The notes under the pieces were generated by a model. That model searched no databases. It saw only the letters and a program-made list of their open reading frames with translations, and was not told the origin of the DNA. A stretch of 10,811 bases of DNA, from NCBI GenBank assembly GCA_021839785.1, contig JAKCAB010000758.1, positions 1 through 10,811 of the forward strand, read 5' to 3'. The stretch comes from a bacterium (GTDB lineage Bacteria > Verrucomicrobiota > Verrucomicrobiae > Limisphaerales > J093). Both the position numbers and the translations under genes were made by a program. Of this stretch, positions 1 through 5,711 are shown piece after piece; position 1 is the first letter of the stretch; every line of letters begins with the position of its first letter.

Positions 1-1934
1 CTGATGCTGCACCACGCGCCCCAGGTGTGTTCGGAGTAGAGCAGCACGTTGCGCCAGGCATTGTCGAAGGCGCTCGCGGGGTAAGTGTTTGGACTCAGCA
101 TCGCCCACAGCGACTCCGCCTGGGCCACGCGATCTGAGCTGGCGCGGTTGAGTCCGGTCTCCAGCGACGAGGACCCGGCGCCGTCCTCCCAATAAGGCGT
201 CCAATCGCCCCGCGCTTCCGGCAGTTCCTTGCCGTACCGCTCCTCGAAGGCGCGAAACGCCTTGCTGGTCGAGGAAATCACAAAGCGCGGCCACTCATAA
301 TGCGTGTTCCAATCCTTGATGAATTCGCAGATCGCCTCGTCCGGCACGGCATTGTCGCCATGCCCGGCCCAGCGCATGTAGGCGATGTCGTAAGGATAAC
401 CGCTCTGTTCGAGTTGCTGCTCATACTCCTCCACAAAGCGCGGGCTGAGCCGGTTGACGATGTGAGACATCGCGTAGCCGCGCCACGGAATCCAGACCAG
501 CACCTTCTCCTTGCCCGACGGCGAAACCCAGTAAAACGGCTTGTTCTCCCATTTCTGGAGAATGTCGCCGATGCGGTCGAAATAGTTCGGCGCGACGCTG
601 AAATACCGGATGCCGGCCTGCGCCATTGCCGTGACCGTGGACCACGTGTAGCCGGGCACGTCGCTGATCATCGCCGAATCGATCGGCACGCCGGTCTCGG
701 CGCCGAGTTTCGTGGCGAACCGGAACAAACGCACCAATTCCTCCGGCCGACATAGCCCGGTAAGTTCGTTGAGATACATACCGTTCAACGCCACCTGACC
801 GCGCTTCACCGCGTCGAGAAAGGCCGCCCGCGCGTCCGGCCCGAGCCGATGCAGATACAAATCCGCCGCCCAGAGCACCTCCACGTTCCACACGAACCGC
901 GCGCCTTCCGGGTAGTCCGCCGTCTGCTGGGCGATCTCGATCCCGCGCAGCAGATTGTTCACCTGCTTTTCCTCGATGGCGGTTTGCAGTTCGGTGTAAC
1001 CAATGTCCGTGTGCGAGTGCGGCAGCACATAGATCGTAAGCGGGCGAACTGGCTTCACGGTAACCTCCCGCTCGGCCAGCATCTGCCCGCCGACCTCGAC
1101 GGTGAGGCGAACCGGCGTCTCCTTTTCCACGGCCGGCACGGCGAAGTCCACCGTCTGCTGGCCGGGCCGCAACTGGACTGGCTTCGGCTCAGAGCCGGCT
1201 ACGCGGATCGTGGCTGCGGTTTCCGCGCCTTGGTGACTGAGCGTGAGTTGCACCGGCTGAACCAGGCGATCGTTGTCCCGCTTCAACGCGCGAACGGCGT
1301 CCACCAAGATCAAAGCCGTGCGAGTCTTGGCCGGCGCGAGTTCGGTGCCCGCGGGCGCGTCGAGCCGCAGACTGTCGTACAAGAGCCAACTACCGCTTAG
1401 CGTTGTGAGGTTCACGTCGTTGTCGCCGGCCCGCAGATCGCTGGCGGGAAACTCGATTGCGACCGTGTGCGGTCGTCCGCTGGCGGGCGAACCGTGGATC
1501 GACGCGTCGCCCCCGCCGCGAGGAAGCTCGCGGTCAAACGAGTGCCCGTTTACGTCCACCCGCAACCGCGGTGGCGCGCCGGCCTGCGTGTCCAGGAGAC
1601 GGATTTCGAGCCGGCAATTCCCGGCCGGCGGCGCAGCTTTCAAGCCGAACCGCACGGTGAACGTGTGCCGCTGGCTGCCCGCCCAGGCGTCGGCCGGACC
1701 GGGCTGCGCGTAAGGCCAGTCGCGCTTCGGGTCCGACTCGCCGACGACGAAGAACGCGTCGGTCCGGAACCGCGCATATTCATCCGGCGCGAGCGCGAAC
1801 TCGGCGTTGCCGCCGTCGGGCTTGCCGATTTCCCAGAGCGGTTCGGCCGCCACAGCGTTGAAGGTGGACGACCTTGTCAAAACCAGGAACAAGGCGAGGC
1901 GGACCGAAGGGCCAAGGCGAATGCAGTGTTTCAT
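1..1934 (-). CDS. GH38-like secreted alpha-mannosidase (C-terminal part outside the window)
   Basis: The gene reads leftwards from ATG at 1934 and stays open to base 1 (644 complete codons), so its C-terminal part is missing. Residues 1-30 look like a Sec signal peptide: basic start, hydrophobic LALFLVL, then AVAA before EP. Residues about 60-195 form a beta-rich domain resembling the carbohydrate-binding domain III of rhamnogalacturonan lyases (PL4). The catalytic domain begins near residue 300 with LPHSHTDIGYTE, the GH38 zinc-site motif HxHxD; H308 and D310 are the likely metal ligands. D425 in ISDVPGYTW is the best candidate nucleophile and H636 in YSEHTWGAW a possible further ligand; both are inferences from motif spacing. 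GH38 enzymes are zinc-dependent retaining alpha-mannosidases. Tyr replaces the usual Trp after HxHxDxx, so this is a divergent member and the substrate is uncertain. No Shine-Dalgarno is visible; the start is chosen because the signal peptide begins there. Confidence 0.85.
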   Translation of the reverse strand, partial: MKHCIRLGPSVRLALFLVLTRSSTFNAVAAEPLWEIGKPDGGNAEFALAPDEYARFRTDAFFVVGESDPKRDWPYAQPGPADAWAGSQRHTFTVRFGLKAAPPAGNCRLEIRLLDTQAGAPPRLRVDVNGHSFDRELPRGGGDASIHGSPASGRPHTVAIEFPASDLRAGDNDVNLTTLSGSWLLYDSLRLDAPAGTELAPAKTRTALILVDAVRALKRDNDRLVQPVQLTLSHQGAETAATIRVAGSEPKPVQLRPGQQTVDFAVPAVEKETPVRLTVEVGGQMLAEREVTVKPVRPLTIYVLPHSHTDIGYTELQTAIEEKQVNNLLRGIEIAQQTADYPEGARFVWNVEVLWAADLYLHRLGPDARAAFLDAVKRGQVALNGMYLNELTGLCRPEELVRLFRFATKLGAETGVPIDSAMISDVPGYTWSTVTAMAQAGIRYFSVAPNYFDRIGDILQKWENKPFYWVSPSGKEKVLVWIPWRGYAMSHIVNRLSPRFVEEYEQQLEQSGYPYDIAYMRWAGHGDNAVPDEAICEFIKDWNTHYEWPRFVISSTSKAFRAFEERYGKELPEARGDWTPYWEDGAGSSSLETGLNRASSDRVAQAESLWAMLSPNTYPASAFDNAWRNVLLYSEHTWGAWCSI

Positions 1935-2400
1935 GAGTGTACTTGGAGGTGAGTCAATCGGGACGGAAACGTCGGCGGTAGAGTCGTGAGCCGCGACGGC
2001 CGGCTGGTTAGTCGGTGGACGCCAACCCAGACCGCGGGACGCGCGTTTCGGGGGCCGACTAAACAGTCTGCGTGCACGGGCCAATCCTGCTACGAGCCGG
2101 CGCCTGTCCGCAACCCAACACGCATTTGGTCAGCACGCTGCGTCGCCACCCACTGGAACCGGCGGCTTCACGGCTTGGTCGGTTCACAAGCCGAAACCGC
2201 ACCTACCGTGCAACGCGATTTTCTTACTGGCACAATTTATGTCGTAATTGCGACAGAAAATGTGCACGGTCGGTGCCGCCAAAAAACTCTCTCTCCGCAC
2301 CCGCGATGAAACCGGAGCGAAGTGAACGGTTTCAACCGCTTGTTTCGCTCGGCTGCAAGCCGGTCCTTCCTCCGACGACCGATGGCTTGCGGCGATTGGT
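1935..2400. other. Non-coding gap with AT-rich island and inverted repeats
   Basis: This 466-base stretch lies upstream of the GH38-like gene and downstream of the ThuA gene, both on the minus strand. The open frames across it have no recognisable protein features and I treat them as chance. It holds a 7-bp hairpin (CGGCTTG 2171-2177 with CAAGCCG 2187-2193), an AT-rich island around 2216-2290 with a 5-bp inverted repeat (TGTCG/CGACA, 2240-2255), and the inverted-repeat cluster at 2307-2362 listed separately. The promoter of the GH38-like gene should be here, but I cannot place a convincing -35/-10 pair. Confidence 0.6.
2307..2362. repeat. Cluster of three inverted repeats downstream of the ThuA gene
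   Basis: Three perfect inverted repeats are packed in 56 bases: TGAAACCG 2307-2314 with CGGTTTCA 2327-2334; GAGCGAA 2315-2321 with TTCGCTC 2344-2350; CGGCT 2350-2354 with AGCCG 2358-2362 around a 3-base loop. The first two interleave. The cluster lies 39-94 bases past the ThuA stop codon on the minus strand, so it could act as a transcription terminator; the nearest T-run in that direction (2282-2286) is about 20 bases beyond the last stem. A dispersed intergenic repeat is an equal possibility. Confidence 0.45.
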
Positions 2401-3216
2401 CTATTTGCCGTAGCCCGGCAGCGGTTTGCCGTCCTCGCCCAATTTGCCGCAGGCCCAGAGCAGGCCGCGAGTCACCAGGTCCAGGTAGCGCGGGTCTTCG
2501 ACCGTTTGGTTGTTGTGCCCGATAGTCGTGCTGAACACGCGGGTCTTGCCTTGATAGAGGTTGGTCCAGGCAACCACGGTTTCGCTCCGGCCCTGTTTGC
2601 CCCGCGCCAGCGGGTGTGCGCCCGCGAAGATGTGAACGTTGTTGTAAAGCTCCTCGTTGATGGTGGTCCAATCCGCCAGACCTTGGGTGATCGGGTCATT
2701 GGCATCCAGGAAGTGGATGGCGATGGGTGCTTGCGCTCCGTGGCCGCTGGACTGCAGGCCCAGGTATTCGAACCAGTATCCGTGTGGCGTGCCCGGTGTG
2801 ACGGGGTCGTTCGGGTTGCCGATGCGATAGCAGTGCATGCCGCAGTGGAGATTCACGCCGGGGATGCCGTCCCGATGCGGTTGGAGCACGCCTTCCACGA
2901 TGGCCGGGTCATTCACGTCGGCGGCGCATTCGTCGTGGATGACGACGTCGTAGCCTTTGGCGTAATCGGGATGGCCGTAGATCGGCAGCTTCGGGCGGGT
3001 GCTGCTGTCAGCCACGTACACCACGTCCACCGTCGCGTTGGCCCGCGCCTCAATACCCCGCTTCAGAATGTCTTTTTGCGTGGCGTAATCGTGGCAACAG
3101 CCGCCGGTGACGAGCAGCACCTTGAGCGGCTTCGGTTCGGCGGCGCGCGAGGCCGGGGCGGTGACGAGGCCGAACGCCAGGGCGGCGGCCAGGAGAACAG
3201 TCGGGTTTGCGAACAT
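2401..3216 (-). CDS. Secreted ThuA-domain protein (class I glutamine amidotransferase-like fold)
   Basis: A 271-residue protein. Residues 1 to about 25 are a Sec signal peptide (hydrophobic VLLAAALAFGLVTA, then ASRA before AEP). The rest is a ThuA domain: KVLLVTGGCCHDY near the mature N-terminus, a central GVNLHCGMHCY where the flavodoxin-like fold places its nucleophile-elbow strand, and FSTTIGHNNQTVEDPRYLD near the C-terminus, all typical positions of conserved ThuA motifs. ThuA-like proteins are linked to sugar (first trehalose) utilisation and are abundant in PVC bacteria, but their reaction is not established, so no activity is assigned. The frame is open back to TTG at 3222; ATG at 3216 is preferred because it starts the signal peptide directly. 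No Shine-Dalgarno is visible. It precedes the GH38-like gene on the same strand with a 466-base gap, so co-transcription is possible but unproven. Confidence 0.9.
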   Translation of the reverse strand: MFANPTVLLAAALAFGLVTAPASRAAEPKPLKVLLVTGGCCHDYATQKDILKRGIEARANATVDVVYVADSSTRPKLPIYGHPDYAKGYDVVIHDECAADVNDPAIVEGVLQPHRDGIPGVNLHCGMHCYRIGNPNDPVTPGTPHGYWFEYLGLQSSGHGAQAPIAIHFLDANDPITQGLADWTTINEELYNNVHIFAGAHPLARGKQGRSETVVAWTNLYQGKTRVFSTTIGHNNQTVEDPRYLDLVTRGLLWACGKLGEDGKPLPGYGK

Positions 3217-3360
3217 GGTCAATTCAATCGGTTAAACAGAGTATTTCGACGGCGAATCTAGCGTGCGCCGAATCGGAGCGCCAACGGCGAATTCCGTCCG
3301 CGCCGGCCGGTATTGACAGGGCAGGGTGGGGCACTGGACGATCCCACCAGTCTTCTGATC
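3217..3360. promoter_or_regulatory. Divergent intergenic region, ThuA gene / phosphohexomutase
   Basis: These 144 bases separate the two start codons and must carry both promoters. On the plus strand a perfect TTGACA lies at 3313-3318, but the best -10 at allowed spacing is GACGAT (3337-3342, spacing 18), which is poor, so the exact plus promoter is not fixed. On the minus strand no clear pair is seen. Confidence 0.35.
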
Positions 3361-4851
3361 ATGGCACTCGGTTTTGGCACCAGCGGCGTCCGCGGATTGG
3401 TCTCTGAACTGACCGATCGGGAGTGCGCGCTTTACACGCGCGCGTTTGTCCAATACGTCCGGGAGCGCGGCGCGGGGGCGACGGTGTCGCTCGCCGGCGA
3501 TTTTCGCAGCAGCACCCCGCGGATTCTGCGCGCGGTGGCCTGGGCGGTCGCCCGGGAAGGCGCCAGCGTCGATTACTGCGGTTTCATTCCCACGCCGACA
3601 CTGGCTTTTCACGCTTTCGAACGCCGGCAGGCGAGCCTCATGGTCACCGGCAGCCACATCCCGGACGACCGCAACGGCATCAAGTTCAACCTGCCGTGGG
3701 GCGAGGTGCTCAAGGCCGACGAAGCCGAGTTGTCGCGGCGTTACGCGCAATTGAAGGCGCAGGTCGCGACCGACGAAAGCCTGGCGGGCGTGTTCGGCGC
3801 CGACGGAGGTTTCTGGCTCGAAGCCGCGCCGGCGTTGCCGGCGGTGAACCGGGAGGCCGAAGCGGCTTACCGGCGGCGCTATCTTGATTTCTTTCCGCGG
3901 CTCTGCCTCGCCGGGAAGCGGATCGTTCTCTACGAGCATTCCTCCGTGGCGCGGGACCTTCTGGGCCAGCTCCTCGAAGGGCTGGGGGCGAAGGTGGCGC
4001 GGCTGGCGCGTTCCGACAAGTTCATCCCAGTCGATACGGAGGCGGTGGCGAACCCGGACCAACTCGCGGACTGGGCGCGCACGCACCGGGCGGACGCGCT
4101 GGTGTCGGCGGATGGCGACGGCGACCGGCCGTTGCTGGTGGACGAACACGGCGCCTTGGTGCGCGGCGACGTGCTGGGGATTCTCGTCGCGGCGTATCTC
4201 CGCGCCGATGCCGTGGCCACGCCGGTGAGCGGCAATACCGCCTTGGAAAAATCCGGTCTGTTTCCGCGCGTGCGGCGGACGCGGATCGGCTCGCCCTACG
4301 TGGTGGAAGCGATGCAGGCGGCGGTCGCCGACGGCTCTCGGCGGGTGGTGGGTTACGAGGCCAACGGCGGGTTTCTACTGGCGAGCGAAATCGCCAGTCC
4401 GGCCACCGGCGCGCGGCTGCGTCCTTTGCCGACCCGGGACGCGGCGTTGCCAATCCTGGCCTGTCTCCACGCCGCGACCCAGAAGGCGCAGACGTTGTCG
4501 CAACTTGTGGCCGGCCTGCCGCGGAGGTTCACGCAGAGCGGATTGCTTCGTCCTTTCCCGACCGAACAAGGCCGCGCGCTGGTGGCAAAAATTCAGGCGG
4601 GTGGTGTCGCCGAGGCGGAGCGGCTGTTCCGCGGCGCGTTCGGTCCGGTGCAGACGCTCGACTTCACCGACGGTGCGCGGATCACTTTCGCGAGCGGCGA
4701 CATTGTCCACGTGCGCCCGTCCGGCAATGCGCCGGAGTTCCGGGTTTACACCGAAGCGGCTTCGCCGGAGGCGGCCGCCGCCAACAACGCAAAAGCCCTG
4801 GCCATTTTGCGCAGATTAGCGACTGGGTTTTCCGCCAGGCAGGACGATTGA
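3361..4851 (+). CDS. Alpha-D-phosphohexomutase (phosphomannomutase/phosphoglucomutase type)
   Basis: A 496-residue cytoplasmic enzyme that should move phosphate between C1 and C6 of a hexose phosphate. All four signatures of the superfamily are present in order: the phosphoserine loop VTGSHIP with catalytic S98; the Mg-binding loop DGDGDR (D251, D253, D255); the sugar-binding loop GYEANGGF (E333, N335); and the phosphate-binding loop RPSGNAPEFRVY (R452, S454, N456). The N-terminus GFGTSGVRG is the standard beta-strand and loop of domain 1. The sugar loop differs from the GEQSGH-type loop of GlmM, so glucosamine mutase is unlikely; mannose-6-P or glucose-6-P to the 1-phosphate is the best guess, feeding GDP-mannose or NDP-glucose synthesis. 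ATG 3361 is chosen over an in-frame TTG at 3313 because the family N-terminus starts here. It diverges from the ThuA gene and is single. Confidence 0.93.
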   Translation: MALGFGTSGVRGLVSELTDRECALYTRAFVQYVRERGAGATVSLAGDFRSSTPRILRAVAWAVAREGASVDYCGFIPTPTLAFHAFERRQASLMVTGSHIPDDRNGIKFNLPWGEVLKADEAELSRRYAQLKAQVATDESLAGVFGADGGFWLEAAPALPAVNREAEAAYRRRYLDFFPRLCLAGKRIVLYEHSSVARDLLGQLLEGLGAKVARLARSDKFIPVDTEAVANPDQLADWARTHRADALVSADGDGDRPLLVDEHGALVRGDVLGILVAAYLRADAVATPVSGNTALEKSGLFPRVRRTRIGSPYVVEAMQAAVADGSRRVVGYEANGGFLLASEIASPATGARLRPLPTRDAALPILACLHAATQKAQTLSQLVAGLPRRFTQSGLLRPFPTEQGRALVAKIQAGGVAEAERLFRGAFGPVQTLDFTDGARITFASGDIVHVRPSGNAPEFRVYTEAASPEAAAANNAKALAILRRLATGFSARQDD

Positions 4852-5128
4852 CCGGGCTTGAGCGGGCGAATGCAGGCGTCAGGAGGTAGGACGCGGACAA
4901 CGTTGATCGGCCGAGAGACGGCTTGGGAGAAGCAAAGATTGTGGCTTTGACACTCGAAGGAGGTTTCGCCGGCGTCAAACGCCAATGAGCAAGAATCCCG
5001 CTGGTGACCAAGCTCAGCCACGCCAGCCTCGCATAGCCGTGTGCAAAACACCTCCGCCCGCGGGCCTCCCGGCTCACAGGAAAGAAACGAGCGGGCGGCG
5101 AGTGGCCGCCAGCTTCCACCGCCGCGGA
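4852..5128. other. Non-coding gap between convergent genes
   Basis: 277 bases between the phosphohexomutase stop and the RRM gene stop. No frame here looks like a protein. Visible structure: TTTGAC 4946-4951 with GTCAAA 4974-4979, enclosing CGAA 4955-4958 with TTCG 4965-4968; the 10-bp palindrome GCCCGCGGGC at 5056-5065; and the hairpin at 5094-5110 listed separately. A purine-rich AAGGAGG (4957-4963) lies between the nested arms, but no plausible gene follows it. The nested repeat could end phosphohexomutase transcription, although it has no T-run. Confidence 0.5.
5080..5110 (-). terminator. Terminator-like hairpin for the RRM gene
   Basis: On the minus strand, 18 bases after the RRM stop, GGCGGC (5110-5105 complement reading) pairs with GCCGCC around a 5-base loop; on the plus strand the arms are GGCGGC 5094-5099 and GCCGCC 5105-5110. 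It is followed by CGCTCGTTTCTTTCC, a T-rich but interrupted tail. This is a reasonable but not ideal intrinsic terminator. Confidence 0.45.
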
Positions 5129-5443
5129 TCAATATTCCGCCTGCGCTTCGCGCGGCGGACGATCACCCCGGGGTTCGCGCGGCGGACGATCCTCGCGCGG
5201 ACGCGCGATGTTGACGGTGAGCTCACGGCCTTGGAAATCCTTGCCGTGAAACAGCTCGACCGCCTTCTTCGCCTCCTCGGCCGTGCCATACTCGATAAAG
5301 GCGAAGCCGCGCGACTTGCCGGTGAATTTGTCGAGCATGAGATTGCACGAGGTTACCACCCCCGCCTGGGAGAAGTAATCTTGGAGGTCTGGCTCCAAGG
5401 TGCGGTACGAGATATTGCCTACGAAGAGTCTCCGGTCGCTCAT
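5129..5443 (-). CDS. Single-RRM RNA-binding protein with Arg/Pro-rich tail
   Basis: A 104-residue protein with one RNA recognition motif filling residues 4 to about 81. RNP2 is LFVGNI (6-11) and RNP1 is KSRGFAFIEY (43-52); the RNA-stacking aromatics F7, F47 and F49 are all present. The tail (80-104) is Arg/Pro-rich with two DRPPRE copies (85-90 and 94-99). The size and layout match the small bacterial RRM proteins known from cyanobacteria and PVC bacteria, some of which are cold-induced and bind mRNA; a post-transcriptional role is inferred by family. The ATG at 5443 has no Shine-Dalgarno (the preceding 14 bases are C-rich) and it overlaps the stop of an upstream ORF as ATGA. A good promoter lies about 115 bases upstream, giving a long leader that can fold. 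It is divergent from the helicase gene and followed by a terminator-like hairpin. Confidence 0.95.
   Translation of the reverse strand: MSDRRLFVGNISYRTLEPDLQDYFSQAGVVTSCNLMLDKFTGKSRGFAFIEYGTAEEAKKAVELFHGKDFQGRELTVNIARPREDRPPREPRGDRPPREAQAEY
5147..5191. repeat. 18-bp direct repeats inside the RRM gene tail
   Basis: TTCGCGCGGCGGACGATC occurs at 5147-5164 and again at 5174-5191, a perfect repeat with a 27-base period, in frame. Each copy encodes DRPPRE on the minus strand. Gain or loss of a 27-base unit would change the tail by nine residues without a frameshift. Confidence 0.85.
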
Positions 5444-5544
5444 AGTTGGTTGGGGGAGCTTAGAGAAACATGGTGGGAGGACACTGCACCCGCAGCACCG
5501 TCGAAGCCGACAATTGAACGGACATCTGTCTCAACTGACACCAT
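5440..5544 (-). CDS. Possible 34-codon upstream ORF (leader peptide) of the RRM gene
   Basis: Within the predicted RRM leader, ATG at 5544 opens a frame of 34 codons (starting MVSVETDVRS, ending SSPNQL) whose TGA (5442-5440) overlaps the RRM ATG as ATGA. A weak purine stretch GAGAG lies four bases before its ATG, while the RRM start has none. This arrangement is classic for translational coupling by termination-reinitiation. The peptide has no recognisable similarity or attenuator-like codon run, and in GC-rich DNA an open frame of this length is not rare, so coding is uncertain. Confidence 0.25.
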   Translation of the reverse strand: MVSVETDVRSIVGFDGAAGAVSSHHVSLSSPNQL

Positions 5545-5557
5545 CTGCTCTCTAAGC
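5458..5557 (-). promoter_or_regulatory. Structured 5' leader of the RRM gene
   Basis: The plus-strand arms GCTTAGAGA (5458-5466) and TCTCTAAGC (5549-5557) are a perfect 9-bp inverted repeat. Inside, across a small internal loop, ATGGTG (5470-5475) pairs with CACCAT (5539-5544). Within the enclosed region two tetraloop hairpins can form: CTGC/GCAG (5484-5495) and GTCG/CGAC (5500-5511). In the minus-strand RNA the 5' arm starts at about the first transcribed base and the 3' arm ends 14 bases before the RRM start codon. This suggests leader-based control of translation, such as temperature sensing or autoregulation by the RRM protein; both are inference. Confidence 0.45.
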
Positions 5558-5564
5558 GCGAAGC

Positions 5565-5592
5565 AGTGTAGCCAAGGCGGGCGGCACGTCAA
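5565..5592 (-). promoter_or_regulatory. Sigma70-type promoter of the RRM gene
   Basis: On the minus strand TTGACG (5592-5587) is followed after 16 bases by TACACT (5570-5565). Five of six -35 positions and four of six -10 positions match consensus. Transcription would start near 5558, giving a leader of about 115 bases. The helicase promoter on the other strand has the same design. Confidence 0.6.
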
Positions 5593-5674
5593 ACACAGTT
5601 TTTCTTGGCGCCGAACTTGCCCACCTCATCGTGAAGGGCTTGGCACGTCGATCGGTCGCCCGGACCGCTTCAAC

Positions 5675-5702
5675 TTGTCAGCCCGCCGCGTGGCCCTACA
5701 CT
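5675..5702 (+). promoter_or_regulatory. Sigma70-type promoter of the helicase gene
   Basis: TTGTCA (5675-5680), 16-base spacer, TACACT (5697-5702). Only nine bases separate the -10 element from the helicase ATG at 5712, so the transcript would start at or just before the A of the start codon, predicting a leaderless mRNA. Confidence 0.6.
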
Positions 5703-5711
5703 GCGCGCCCC

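Noticed and set aside
1936..1957. TTGACT and TACACT just before the GH38-like start on the minus strand
   Set aside because: Spacing is only 10 bases and TACACT ends one base before the ATG, which cannot work as a promoter for that start.
2171..2193. tRNA-like arm (CGGCTTG hairpin containing GGTTCA)
   Set aside because: Stem and loop lengths do not fit a T-arm and no acceptor or anticodon arm surrounds it.
1986..2413. Two overlapping plus-strand frames of about 110 codons in the gap upstream of the GH38-like gene
   Set aside because: No recognisable sequence features, no Shine-Dalgarno, composition like random GC-rich DNA, and they run through inverted repeats.
3313..3342. Promoter TTGACA with GACGAT for the phosphohexomutase
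   Set aside because: The -35 is perfect but no acceptable -10 lies at 15-18 bases, so it is not listed as a firm promoter.
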